A stretch of DNA of 64,000 bases from Saprospiraceae bacterium (GTDB lineage Bacteria; Bacteroidota; Bacteroidia; Chitinophagales; Saprospiraceae). The stretch's first letter is position 1. Every line of letters begins with the position of its first letter. The position numbers were made by a program, and so were the translations under genes. This document shows positions 26,530-35,176 of the stretch, piece after piece. Under the pieces are notes generated by a model. It saw nothing but the letters and a program-made list of their open reading frames with translations. It was not told the DNA's origin and searched no databases. The DNA lies in assembly GCA_028284395.1 (NCBI GenBank), contig JANQRV010000637.1, forward strand, positions 98,499 through 162,498, in the 5' to 3' direction.

Positions 26530-27402
26530 ATGGCCATGGAAAATGTAAGCGGTCTCCTGGCAGCTGCCGAAGAATTGTTCAATAATCAGGAATTCGAAGC
26601 AGCGCTCGAACAATACAATAAAGCAATTGAGTTGGCTCCAGATGATGCTTCGATTTACGAATCGAGAGGCTTCTGCCATTATCATTTGGCCAATAATACC
26701 AGTGCTATTGCCGATCTGGAGCGAAACCTCAGCCTGGATCCCGAAAATCATGATGCCTATTACAACCTAGGGCTGATCAAACTTGAAGAAGAAGATCTGG
26801 AAGGAGCGGAAGCGGCCTTGACCAAGGCATTAGAAATCTATGGCGACAGTTTTGAATATCTTACCAATTACGCGCATATCTGTATGCGCTTGCAAAAATA
26901 TGATCTTGTAATCGACTGTGGAAAGCGGTTGCTTGGGTTCAGTGCGGATAACCGGCACGGCCTGGAATATCTCGGCCTTGCTCATCTTGAAAAAGAAGAA
27001 TACGAAACAGCTATTGAATACTACAAGCGCATTTTGCGATTGGATCCACGTAATCCACTTCCCTACCACAATATTGGTTCGGCGCTTTCTCGGATGGAGG
27101 ATCATCAAGAAGCCGTCCGCTACTTCAATACTGCTTTGAATTACGATCCAGAGTTTGCCTATTCATACAATAACCGCGGATTTAGCAAATTTCATCTGGG
27201 TGCATACGATGATGCTTTGGAAGACGTGGAGCAGGCAATAGAGATAGATCCTTCGAATGCATCAGCCTACAAGAATCGTGGCTTGATTCTTAAACAAACG
27301 GGAAAAATGGAGGCTGCGATTCAGGACTTTCTGAAAGCGAGAGAACTAGGGTACGAAAAAGCTTTTGATGAAGATGTGGAGGCCATGCTTCAAGAAAAGT
27401 AA
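26530..27402 (+). CDS. TPR-repeat protein, cytoplasmic
   Basis: 290 residues made almost wholly of about eight 34-residue tetratricopeptide repeats, for example AALEQYNKAIELAPDDASIY and ALNYDPEFAYSYNNRGFSKF. There is no signal peptide or membrane segment. Such superhelices hold other proteins. A good promoter of its own precedes it, so it is probably independent of the kinase/regulator pair upstream. The start may be ATG 26530 or the second ATG two codons later. Confidence 0.88.
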   Translation: MAMENVSGLLAAAEELFNNQEFEAALEQYNKAIELAPDDASIYESRGFCHYHLANNTSAIADLERNLSLDPENHDAYYNLGLIKLEEEDLEGAEAALTKALEIYGDSFEYLTNYAHICMRLQKYDLVIDCGKRLLGFSADNRHGLEYLGLAHLEKEEYETAIEYYKRILRLDPRNPLPYHNIGSALSRMEDHQEAVRYFNTALNYDPEFAYSYNNRGFSKFHLGAYDDALEDVEQAIEIDPSNASAYKNRGLILKQTGKMEAAIQDFLKARELGYEKAFDEDVEAMLQEK

Positions 27403-27428
27403 ACATTAAAAGTCTTTGATTCCCCTTT

Positions 27429-28550
27429 CTAAGTGACCCGTTTGCGATAATTGAGTACTGCTAAGCTGTTAAATATTACTGCAAATAGGCTAATGATTCC
27501 CAGTTGTGGCAACAAATCTACCAAGCGACTACCCTTTATGAATATGGCGCGGATGGCTTCGACAAAATACTTTGGAGGGTTGACCGCAGAAATCCACTGA
27601 GCCCATTGCGGCATACTTTCTACCGGCGTAAATAGACCACTCATCAAGATAAAAGTCAGCATCATAAAAAAAGCAAATAAGGTAGCTTGCTGCTGCGTAT
27701 CGGCAAACGTGCTGATCAATAGCCCGATTCCAAGTACTGCTATCAGATATATAATGGCAAATAGATAAATGGTACCCAATGACCCTAATGGGAAAATACC
27801 AAATACCAGATAGATCACGATCATGCCGAGGGTCATAGACACCAAACCCAACACCCAGAATGGTATCAGTTTTCCAAGGATGAATTCCCATTTGCGAATC
27901 GGAGTTACATTTAATTGTTCGATCGTACCCACTTCTTTTTCCGCGACGATATTGAGTGCTGTCAGAAAACTACCGACCATAGTTACCAAAATGACTAAGA
28001 TTCCAGGAGCCATAAAAAGTTTGTAGTTGACGTTTTCATTGTACCAAAAAGCAGGTTGAATTTCAATTTGTGGTATCGGACTAAACCGCGGAAAAACAAC
28101 CAGGCGTGATCGCAAGTCCTGATTGAAGTCGCGGATAATCTGGGTCGCATATGCTGTTCCCAGTCCTGCTTTGACTCCATTGACCGCATCTGCAGCCAGG
28201 AATACTTTCTTTTCATTTTCGACTATTAGATCTTTTTCGAAGTCTTGGGGAATGGTGAGGATTAAGTCTGTCTTGCCGTATTCCACCAATTGCTGAGCCT
28301 CTTCGTAGTTATGGGTATAGCTGATCAGTTGAAAATAGCCGGAGGCCGTTAGCTTCTGAGTTAGTTCGAGAGAATAGGGAGATCGATCCTGGTCAACAAT
28401 ACTGATGTTGATATTCTTGATTTCGTAGTCTGCCGCAAAAGGCACTATGATCAGCTGAACAATGGGTACGATCATTATGACTCTCAGGATAGCGGGATCC
28501 CGAAAAATCTGGCGAAATTCTTTTTGTAAAAGGTATCCTAAAGTTGTCAT
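27429..28550 (-). CDS. ABC-2 type efflux permease, second subunit (YbhR/YhhJ-like)
   Basis: 373 residues. One N-terminal helix (ILRVIMIVPIVQLIIVPFA), a large periplasmic domain (about 45-175) and five C-terminal helices with the ABC-2 signature VGTIEQLNVTPIRKWEFILGKLIPFWVLG. The late LFAFFMMLTFILMSGLFTPVESMPQWAQWI stretch is typical of YbhS/YbhR and DrrB-like exporters. Last gene of the efflux operon; 26 bp after the paralogous permease. Confidence 0.9.
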   Translation of the reverse strand: MTTLGYLLQKEFRQIFRDPAILRVIMIVPIVQLIIVPFAADYEIKNINISIVDQDRSPYSLELTQKLTASGYFQLISYTHNYEEAQQLVEYGKTDLILTIPQDFEKDLIVENEKKVFLAADAVNGVKAGLGTAYATQIIRDFNQDLRSRLVVFPRFSPIPQIEIQPAFWYNENVNYKLFMAPGILVILVTMVGSFLTALNIVAEKEVGTIEQLNVTPIRKWEFILGKLIPFWVLGLVSMTLGMIVIYLVFGIFPLGSLGTIYLFAIIYLIAVLGIGLLISTFADTQQQATLFAFFMMLTFILMSGLFTPVESMPQWAQWISAVNPPKYFVEAIRAIFIKGSRLVDLLPQLGIISLFAVIFNSLAVLNYRKRVT

Positions 28551-28576
28551 TGATCTTATTTAGATTCCAAAAAATG

Positions 28577-29683
28577 CTATTCCAATCGGATTTTGAAATT
28601 GCGTAGTGCTATGGCCAGGAAAAAAAGAGTCATAAGAGCTAGGATAATGGTATCTTTTAAAATATACTGGAAACCTAGTCCTTTAACCATGATATTCTTC
28701 ACGATATTGAAAAACCAGCGGGTAGGGATGATATTACTTATCCACTGTAATAAATTAGGCATGTTTTCAATAGGGAACATGAAGCCACTGAAGATTAGGG
28801 CTGGCATCAAAAAAGCGACTAGGGAGACAAACATGGCCAACTGTTGATTACTGGCCCTGGTCGATACCAGTAGCCCCAGCGACAAGGTAGTAAATATGAA
28901 AAGCAGGCATTCCGACAACAATAAGATGAGGCTACCGCGCATCGGCATCCCAAGTACCACGTAAGCCAGGAATAGGATGATACAAACATCGATGAAACAA
29001 AGAACGAGGTATGGGACCGCCTTACTAATAATCACCATAATGGGCTTCATCGGAGAGACCAGTAGCACTTCCATTGTACCCATCTCCTTTTCTTTTACGA
29101 TGGATACCGACGTCATCATAGTACCAAGCAACATCAATATGAGGACCATTACTCCCGGGACAAAAATGAATGAACTTTCTAATTGTGGATTGTACAGCAT
29201 CCTGCTCTCCACTTCAATTCGGTAAGGTTGTTCTTGTTCGCCGAGCACTTCTCTTTGGTAGTCACCAATGATGGCAGAAGCATATTGGATGATCGTGTTG
29301 GTATTGTTGGGGTCGGTGGCATCTCCTACCAGTTGTACTTGAGCTTGGTGTAGATGCTCAAGGTCTTTTGCAAAATTGGAAGGGAAGACAATGGCCATTT
29401 TTGCCCTCCCCTTTCTAAAGTTGGACTCGATTTCTGTGTAGCTATAGATCTGGCCTACGGGTTCAAAATATTGACTTTCTTCCAACCGCTTTATGAGGCC
29501 TGCACTTGCCTCATCCTTAGCTAGGTCAAGGATGATTATTCGTGAATTTTTGACCTCATTGGAAAGGGCAAAACCAAATATCAGCATCATTGCAACCGGG
29601 AGTCCTAGGAGAATGGTTAAACTTCGTCGATCTCGCCAGACATGCCAAAACTCCTTGCGAACAAATGACCAAAAGATTTTCAT
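28577..29683 (-). CDS. ABC-2 type efflux permease, first subunit (YbhS-like)
   Basis: 368 residues with the same layout as its downstream paralogue: N-terminal helix (SLTILLGLPVAMMLIFGFAL), extracytoplasmic domain, then five helices with MGTMEVLLVSPMKPIMVIISKAVPYLVL. The FSGFMFPIENMPNLLQWISNIIP loop is a hallmark of the family. The two permeases probably form the heterodimeric channel served by the two ATPases upstream. Lies 15 bp after the second ATPase gene. Confidence 0.9.
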   Translation of the reverse strand: MKIFWSFVRKEFWHVWRDRRSLTILLGLPVAMMLIFGFALSNEVKNSRIIILDLAKDEASAGLIKRLEESQYFEPVGQIYSYTEIESNFRKGRAKMAIVFPSNFAKDLEHLHQAQVQLVGDATDPNNTNTIIQYASAIIGDYQREVLGEQEQPYRIEVESRMLYNPQLESSFIFVPGVMVLILMLLGTMMTSVSIVKEKEMGTMEVLLVSPMKPIMVIISKAVPYLVLCFIDVCIILFLAYVVLGMPMRGSLILLLSECLLFIFTTLSLGLLVSTRASNQQLAMFVSLVAFLMPALIFSGFMFPIENMPNLLQWISNIIPTRWFFNIVKNIMVKGLGFQYILKDTIILALMTLFFLAIALRNFKIRLE

Positions 29684-29698
29684 AGATTATTTTTTTGG

Positions 29699-30442
29699 TT
29701 AATCCCCTCTCTTTGCACCTCTTGCCAATTGAAAAAAAACATCGTCCATGTCTATTGCTTTGTATTGAGCTTTTAGATTAGCTGGAGTGTCCAAGGCAGC
29801 GATTACACCATCAACCATTATGGAAACCCGATTGCAATATTCCGCTTCGTCCATATAGTGGGTTGTAACGAAAACCGTAATACCACTTTCGGCCGCCTCG
29901 TATATCATGTCCCAAAACTGGCGACGAGTAATAGGGTCGACGCCGCCGGTTGGCTCATCCAGGAATACAATGCCCGGTTGATGGAGTATGGCGACTGAAA
30001 AAGCAATCTTTTGTCGCCATCCCAGTGGAAGTGATCGGACCAGCTTAGAAGCCTCTGCTTCGAGTCCTAGCTTGTCAATGAGTACATTGGTTTTTTGTTT
30101 GAGTGCATTTTTGGGGACACCATAGATTCCCCCATAGAATCTGATGTTTTCCCGTACGGTCAGATTTTCGTATAGAGAGAATTTTTGACTCATATAACCA
30201 ATGCTTCGCTTCACAGACTCCGGATCTTGGTAGATATCAAAACCCGCTACCGTTGCCTTTCCGGAAGAGGGACGAAGGAGTCCGCACAACATCCGCATCG
30301 CAGTTGTTTTTCCTGCACCATTCGCACCCAGGAACCCAAAAATCTCGCCTTTGCCAACCGAAAACGAAACTTTGTCGACAGCTGTAAATTCACCGAATTT
30401 TTTGGTGAGGTCAATGGCCTCAATCATGGTGTCCTTGTTCAT
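29699..30442 (-). CDS. ABC transporter ATPase, equivalent to C-terminal half of YbhF/RbbA
   Basis: 247 residues. Walker A GFLGANGAGKTTAMRML, Q-loop SIGYMSQKFSLYENL, Walker B GIVFLDEPTGGVDP and H-loop VFVTTHYMDEAE. The signature motif is unusual: VRSLPLGWRQKIAFS has 'LPLGWRQ' in place of LSGGQ, as in the second half of YbhF. The start overlaps the first ATPase stop by 4 bp. Confidence 0.92.
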   Translation of the reverse strand: MNKDTMIEAIDLTKKFGEFTAVDKVSFSVGKGEIFGFLGANGAGKTTAMRMLCGLLRPSSGKATVAGFDIYQDPESVKRSIGYMSQKFSLYENLTVRENIRFYGGIYGVPKNALKQKTNVLIDKLGLEAEASKLVRSLPLGWRQKIAFSVAILHQPGIVFLDEPTGGVDPITRRQFWDMIYEAAESGITVFVTTHYMDEAEYCNRVSIMVDGVIAALDTPANLKAQYKAIDMDDVFFQLARGAKRGD

Positions 30443-31365
30443 GTACTCCTGTTTTTTTCCATGAGGTGAATGAAAATATCTTCGATATTGGGTTCGATCA
30501 GTAACAAGGTAGTATCAGAAAGTCCTTCGCTGTCTAAGTATTGCCTCAGTTGACCTTCTCCTTTTGTACCGTTTTGCAGCGTGAGGTGAAGACTATCGCC
30601 AAAAGCGAAACAACGTTCAGTAGCTGGATAAGCTCGGAGTTTCCTTAGAAGATCGAAATTGTGGGCTCCTACGACTTCGTATACCGGATGCCGGTTTTTT
30701 CCAATGATGCCTTCTAGTGTGTCGATGTCCAGAACTTGACCATTTTGGATCAATGCAATTCGGTCACACTGATTGGCCTCATCCATATACGGGGTGGAAA
30801 CGAAAATGGTAATGCCTTTTGCCTTCAGTACTTTCAGCATATTCCAGAACTCTCTCCTGGATACGGGATCTACTCCAGTGGTGGGTTCATCTAGAAAGAG
30901 AACTTGAGGCTGGTGGATCAGAGCACAACATAAGGCTAGTTTTTGTTTCATCCCTCCGGATAGTTTACCGGCAGGTCTGTCTTTGAATGGCTCGAGTTGT
31001 ACGTATATGTCGTGGATCAAATCATAATTCTTCTCCAAAGTGGTTTTGAAGATGGTGGCAAAAAACTGGAGGTTTTCGGACACACTCAGATCCTGATACA
31101 GTGAAAACTTACCGGGCATGTACCCCACAATGCTCCTGATTTTCCAGAAGTCTTCGACGACATCATAACCGCAGACAGCAGCACTTCCTTGGTCAGGTAC
31201 AAGCAGCGTAGTTAAAATCCTGAATAACGAGGTTTTGCCCGCACCATCCGGGCCAATGAGGCCGAAGAGCTCGCCAGCCTGAACTTCTATGGAGACTTGG
31301 TCCAGGGCGGAAGTTTGCCCATTGTCATAGGTTTTTGTAATGCTTTGGATGGATACATTATTCAT
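30439..31365 (-). CDS. ABC transporter ATPase, equivalent to N-terminal half of YbhF/RbbA
   Basis: 308 residues from ATG 31365 (MNNVSIQSITKTYDNG); a longer frame to 31401 lies inside the HlyD gene and is unlikely. Walker A is GLIGPDGAGKTSLFRI; the GPDGAGKT wording is characteristic of the first half of YbhF/RbbA. Signature GKLSGGMKQKLAL, Walker B VLFLDEPTTGVDP. His of the switch is replaced: FVSTPYMDEAN has Pro where His is usual, so this site may hydrolyse ATP poorly, as is common in asymmetric ABC pairs. Overlaps the HlyD stop by 8 bp. Confidence 0.92.
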   Translation of the reverse strand: MNNVSIQSITKTYDNGQTSALDQVSIEVQAGELFGLIGPDGAGKTSLFRILTTLLVPDQGSAAVCGYDVVEDFWKIRSIVGYMPGKFSLYQDLSVSENLQFFATIFKTTLEKNYDLIHDIYVQLEPFKDRPAGKLSGGMKQKLALCCALIHQPQVLFLDEPTTGVDPVSRREFWNMLKVLKAKGITIFVSTPYMDEANQCDRIALIQNGQVLDIDTLEGIIGKNRHPVYEVVGAHNFDLLRKLRAYPATERCFAFGDSLHLTLQNGTKGEGQLRQYLDSEGLSDTTLLLIEPNIEDIFIHLMEKNRST

Positions 31366-32371
31366 TTTCGGAATTTTGAGCTTGAAAAAGGACTTCCCCA
31401 TACATGCCGATTTTTAAATAACCGTCGTTTTTAACTTCAATTTTGCTGGCGTAAACGAGATTGGTCCTTTCTTCCTTTGTTTGTATCGTTTTGGGAGTGA
31501 ATTCAGCCTTGTCTGAGATCCAGGAAATACGTCCATTTAACTTTCTATAACTCCCATTACTGTCGTCCACTAGAACTTGTACCTGCTGATTAAGGCGAAT
31601 GGCAGATAATTGACTTCCTGAAATATAAGCCCGTAAAGTGAGGCTGTCCAGATTAGCGATCTTGTATAAAGCTTTCCCCGGTGCGGCCAGTTCATTGGCT
31701 TCTGCGTATTTGAGTAATACCGTACCGTCGATCGGATTCTGCAGTGTACACTTGCGAAGTTGGTCTTCCAATTGCGCAACTTGGAGCTCCATTGGTCCGA
31801 CCTCGCTTAGAATTCCGCGATTTTGTATGTTTACTGCTCTTTGCTGTGAACGAATCTGTTGTTGGATGATTCCCTCCTGACTTTTGGCTGCTGAGATCTG
31901 TTTCTCCAAGATATCGATTTGACCCTCTATATCGTCCAATTGTTTCACCGGAACCGCTTCAGCCTTAACTAATTTTTCGATTCTCTCTTGTTCTTTTTGC
32001 AATACTCTAACCTGTTCTTCTAAGGTTGCTACCTGCAATTGCTGACTAAGTAGCTGTTGATCGAGAATGTCAACCTGTGGTCCGGCTTCTGCTTTTTTAT
32101 CACTCAGGGCACTAATAGATGCTTGTGCTTGTGCTTTTTTAAGGGCCAATCCCCGGCAATCCACCGTGCCGATGATTTGTCCGGCTTTTAATTGTTTGCC
32201 TTCGCTAATATCGAATTGTAGCAGTTTGCCCGCTGTCTCAGCCGAGACAATGATTTCATCGGCTTCGAAAATGCCACTGGCGTCAAAGCTGTTCTCAGTC
32301 GGTTGGCAACCGATCAAGAAGTAAATAATGGTAATAGCTGTTGAAGGAAATATCTTTTTCACAATTAGCAA
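31358..32371 (-). CDS. HlyD/AcrA-type membrane fusion lipoprotein
   Basis: 337 residues. Lipobox IYFLIGC at residues 16-22 gives an acylated periplasmic adaptor. The lipoyl half-motif ETAGKLLQFDISEGKQLKAGQIIGTVDC opens, a long coiled-coil hairpin covers about 75-205, and the second lipoyl part LQNPIDGTVLLKYAEANELAAPG closes. The beta-barrel domain follows (LTLRAYISGSQLSAIRLNQQ). It would bridge the ABC-2 permeases and the TolC-like channel encoded upstream. Closest in layout to YbhG/YhiI. Confidence 0.92.
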   Translation of the reverse strand: MLIVKKIFPSTAITIIYFLIGCQPTENSFDASGIFEADEIIVSAETAGKLLQFDISEGKQLKAGQIIGTVDCRGLALKKAQAQASISALSDKKAEAGPQVDILDQQLLSQQLQVATLEEQVRVLQKEQERIEKLVKAEAVPVKQLDDIEGQIDILEKQISAAKSQEGIIQQQIRSQQRAVNIQNRGILSEVGPMELQVAQLEDQLRKCTLQNPIDGTVLLKYAEANELAAPGKALYKIANLDSLTLRAYISGSQLSAIRLNQQVQVLVDDSNGSYRKLNGRISWISDKAEFTPKTIQTKEERTNLVYASKIEVKNDGYLKIGMYGEVLFQAQNSENE

Positions 32372-32401
32372 TTTTTTCAGATGAATTGATCGTGCTGTTA
32401 T

Positions 32402-33673
32402 TTATTTTCCGATGATGTGATTCCATTCGAAGACGGCTTTCAGTAATTCGATTTCATGCAGAATTAGTTGCTGTTTAGCTCGATCTTCCCGATTGACTTC
32501 TTCCAAATAGTCAACACTGGTAATTATGCCATTTTCAAGTTGTGCGGAGGCAACAGCACTGATGTCCTCCCTAAGAGCAACTACTTTACGGTCGGTTTCC
32601 AAAAGTGCTTTGAGTCGCTCAATTTTCTGTTGCCGAGAAGTTTGTTGAACTTGATTTTGTAGAAGAAAAAGCTCCTTATCCTTGTCTACGATCTGGCTGC
32701 GGATACTCAGTTGTTGTTTTTCTAAACTGATCTTTTGCGTATAGAGGTTGCTGATGGGGATTTGCATCTGAGCACCGACTATCTGGAAGGAGTTGAAATC
32801 CTGTGCCAGAAAGTTTAGACCCGGCTGACCATAGCCGATTTGAGCAAATGCGCCGATTTTGGGTGCTGCGTTGGCTTTGATGATGTCCTCGTTTGCTAAG
32901 ATGACATTTCTCTGGGCGTCGATCAGTTGGAGTTCGGGCCGACTGATCTCTCTGTTTTCTTTTTGCGCTAAAGTTGGTGTTTGTAGATGGACAGAAGACG
33001 AGAAGCTTTTTCCGGTCAAGAGATGAAGACTGGCCAAAGAAGATGCTTTTTGCTGGGTGGTCTCAATGATCCGCTGCTCAGCCTCTAGTAAACTTGCTTC
33101 GAGGCGTTGAAGGTTGGATCTGATAGCTGTTCCACTTGCTATTCCAGCTTGTACCTGTGCGATTCTGTTGATTAGATTGTCTTTTAGCAGAATTGCCTGG
33201 GTCAGCAATTTCTCTGCCAATAAAGCGGCGAAGTAAAATTGACCAACTTGTTCCTCCAATTGGTAGAGTTCTACAATGGCCTTTTGGGATTGAAGGAGGC
33301 TGTTGGCTTTAACGAGCGTTTTTTGAGCATTGGTCCTCCCGCCATCCCAGATAGACTGGTTGATATCTAACGACAATTGATACTGATCTTGGTTGGGAGT
33401 TGGAATCTCTACGCCGGGTAGTTCGATCGGTAAATTAATAACATCGCTTTGCCAGGTTGCTTTTGCGTTGATTGCACTCGAAGGCAAGTAGTTGCGAGAG
33501 AGTATCTTTTCATTCGTTTGGAACTCTTTGTTGATAAGTTGTAACTGTTCTTTCTTAGGACTATTGTTTTGGGCCCATTCGATGCAGTTTTCAAGAGAAA
33601 TAGCGTCTTGTGAAGTACTGACTTGAGCCCAAAACAATAAGATATAAGGGAAGAATTTATTTTTCATAACCAT
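32402..33673 (-). CDS. TolC-family outer-membrane efflux protein
   Basis: 423 residues with a signal peptide (NKFFPYILLFWAQVSTSQ). Two repeats of long helices with a short beta portion, as in TolC: first half ISLENCIEWAQNNSPKKEQL and SLDINQSIWDGGRTNAQKTL, second half SRPELQLIDAQRNVILANED and VSAQMQIPISNLYTQK-like strand segment. First structural gene of the efflux operon, 37 bp downstream of tetR and preceded by an operator-like inverted repeat at 33678-33695. Confidence 0.9.
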   Translation of the reverse strand: MVMKNKFFPYILLFWAQVSTSQDAISLENCIEWAQNNSPKKEQLQLINKEFQTNEKILSRNYLPSSAINAKATWQSDVINLPIELPGVEIPTPNQDQYQLSLDINQSIWDGGRTNAQKTLVKANSLLQSQKAIVELYQLEEQVGQFYFAALLAEKLLTQAILLKDNLINRIAQVQAGIASGTAIRSNLQRLEASLLEAEQRIIETTQQKASSLASLHLLTGKSFSSSVHLQTPTLAQKENREISRPELQLIDAQRNVILANEDIIKANAAPKIGAFAQIGYGQPGLNFLAQDFNSFQIVGAQMQIPISNLYTQKISLEKQQLSIRSQIVDKDKELFLLQNQVQQTSRQQKIERLKALLETDRKVVALREDISAVASAQLENGIITSVDYLEEVNREDRAKQQLILHEIELLKAVFEWNHIIGK

Positions 33674-33677
33674 AAGG

Positions 33678-33695
33678 TTTAACTAAAAGGTTAAA
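33678..33695. promoter_or_regulatory. TetR operator copy 2 (before the TolC gene)
   Basis: TTTAAC, five bases, GGTTAA, then A: an inverted repeat of the same form and total length as the site at 34315-34332. It fills the 37-bp gap between the tetR stop and the TolC start. Thirteen of 18 positions equal the other copy; the five-base centre differs. Confidence 0.65.
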
Positions 33696-33710
33696 TTTTG
33701 AGCAAAAAAA

Positions 33711-34292
33711 TTAATTACTTAGCAAAGTCCGAACATAGGTTTTGAGCTCTCCTCTTCGGTCCTCTAGGAATTGCTGGTATTGTCCTTCCTCCATGTCGAA
33801 CATGTGTTTGGCAATTGGTTTTGCAACAAATGGAAAAATGCACATTGCAATTAAAGAGAGAATAAATTGTCTGGGATCGATATTTCGAATATTTCCCTTG
33901 TTAATTTCCAACTTGAAGTAACCGAGAAACCCTTGCAGGAATTCTTTGGGAAGATTCCTGATGAAATCGGGGTCTTTATGGACTGTATTAATAAGAAATA
34001 GTGGCATGTACGGGTTTTGAGAAAGAAGGTCGAGGTAGCGATCAATGAAGTGCTCCAGCTTTTCGATCAAGGAAATGTCTGTGAACAAAACGGCACCTAG
34101 GGTTGGAAGAAATTCCTGCATCTTGGCTTTGGCAATTTTCTCAAAGAGGTTTTCCTTGCTTCTGAAATAATAGTGCAGAAGGGCTTTGTTGAGACCCGCT
34201 TCCTCAGCAATCACCTTCATTCGGGCTCCGTCATAACCGTCTCGCAAGAAAACTTTCTCCGCGGCCTGGATGATTTTTTCTTCGGTACTCAA
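33711..34292 (-). CDS. TetR-family repressor of the efflux operon
   Basis: 193 residues. N-terminal HTH in EEKIIQAAEKVFLRDGYDGA and MKVIAEEAGLNKALLHYYFRSKENLF, standard TetR. The C-terminal ligand domain is not close to a named subgroup; the segment DPRQFILSLIAMCIFPFVAKPI resembles CerR/AcrR-like C domains. First gene of the leftward efflux operon. Two matching inverted repeats, one in its own promoter and one before the TolC gene, point to repression of itself and the pump (inference). Confidence 0.92.
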   Translation of the reverse strand: MSTEEKIIQAAEKVFLRDGYDGARMKVIAEEAGLNKALLHYYFRSKENLFEKIAKAKMQEFLPTLGAVLFTDISLIEKLEHFIDRYLDLLSQNPYMPLFLINTVHKDPDFIRNLPKEFLQGFLGYFKLEINKGNIRNIDPRQFILSLIAMCIFPFVAKPIAKHMFDMEEGQYQQFLEDRRGELKTYVRTLLSN

Positions 34293-34314
34293 TATTATGA
34301 ATTTGTCTAAATGG

Positions 34315-34332
34315 TTTAACCTGTTGGTTAAT
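34315..34332. promoter_or_regulatory. TetR operator copy 1 (tetR promoter)
   Basis: TTAACC-TGTT-GGTTAA, a perfect 6-bp inverted repeat with a 4-bp centre, flanked by T on each side. It lies 23 bp upstream of the tetR start and just downstream of the predicted leftward -7 box at 34339-34346, so a bound repressor would block early elongation or polymerase binding. Confidence 0.7.
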
Positions 34333-34338
34333 TTTATT

Positions 34339-34346
34339 CAAAGGTA
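34339..34346 (-). promoter_or_regulatory. Leftward -7 box for tetR
   Basis: Read on the minus strand the bases are TACCTTTG, an exact TAnnTTTG. Transcription would start near 34332, inside the operator. The -33 region on this strand has TTTTAG at about the right place, a weak match. Confidence 0.5.
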
Positions 34347-34459
34347 TGCCTTTTTTGACTAAAAGGAAAGAAGGGCGGAAGAATTATTCTTACCTTTATT
34401 GGATAAAACCGCTTCTAAAGCCTATGTAAGGCTACTTACTTACCAATTAAATAAATTAA

Positions 34460-35110
34460 ATGATGAGGAATCTCTTATTAGGATTTTTACTTACTTCTAT
34501 CCTTTTTGGATTTGGATGTACCGCTAACCAATCTACATCTGATACGGCATCGGAGGAGGTGGAGACACCAACAGAAGAAACTACAACAGAAAAACAGGAG
34601 GAACCAATGGCCACTCCGGCGCCGGTAGATCTTGCCAACGGCAGTTATCAAACTACCGTGTTAAAAGACGGTATTGCCAGTCCCTTGAAAGAAATGAAAG
34701 GGAAAGCAGGCAATGCAGACATTACGATTACCTACGGATCTCCATCGGTGAAGGGGCGTGAGCTTTGGGGAGGGTTAGTCCCTTTTGGTAAAGTTTGGCG
34801 TACCGGAGCAAATGAAGCTACTTCTTTCGAAACCCAACAGGATGTCCAGGTCGGTGGAGGTTCATTGCCCGCTGGGAAATATGGATTCTTTACAATACCG
34901 GAATCCGATAAGTGGACTATTATTTTTAATAAGAATTACCAACAATGGGGTAGCGGAAGTTATAGTGAGGCTGATGATGTATTGCGGGTCGAGGTGAAGC
35001 CGAAGGAAATTGGAACCACATCGGAGACCATGGAGTTTATCGTTGAAGGTGACGAGGTGATCTTGCAATGGGGCAATTTGGCGGTGCCAATGAATATTTC
35101 TGCTGGATAG
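34460..35110 (+). CDS. DUF2911-family lipoprotein
   Basis: 216 residues. SPII signal with Cys20 in ILFGFGC, an acidic/Thr-rich linker (about 25-55), then the DUF2911 domain: ADITITYGSPSVKGRELWGG, LVPFGKVWRTGANEATSFE, LPAGKYGFFTIPESDKW and IIFNKNYQQWGSGSY. These are the conserved blocks of this Bacteroidota family. Its biochemical role is not known. Ends before a strong hairpin shared with the convergent gene. Confidence 0.85.
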   Translation: MMRNLLLGFLLTSILFGFGCTANQSTSDTASEEVETPTEETTTEKQEEPMATPAPVDLANGSYQTTVLKDGIASPLKEMKGKAGNADITITYGSPSVKGRELWGGLVPFGKVWRTGANEATSFETQQDVQVGGGSLPAGKYGFFTIPESDKWTIIFNKNYQQWGSGSYSEADDVLRVEVKPKEIGTTSETMEFIVEGDEVILQWGNLAVPMNISAG

Positions 35111-35123
35111 ACCAAGGTATTAT

Positions 35124-35171
35124 TTCCTGTCAAGGCATGAATCTGATGGTACGACCATGCCTTGACAGGAA
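35124..35171. terminator. Bidirectional 16-bp stem-loop
   Basis: Arms 35124-35139 and 35156-35171 are perfectly complementary over 16 bp, loop of 16. It sits between convergent stops at 35110 and 35177. T-runs on either side are weak, so termination may depend on stem strength alone. Confidence 0.7.
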
Positions 35172-35176
35172 TAAGA

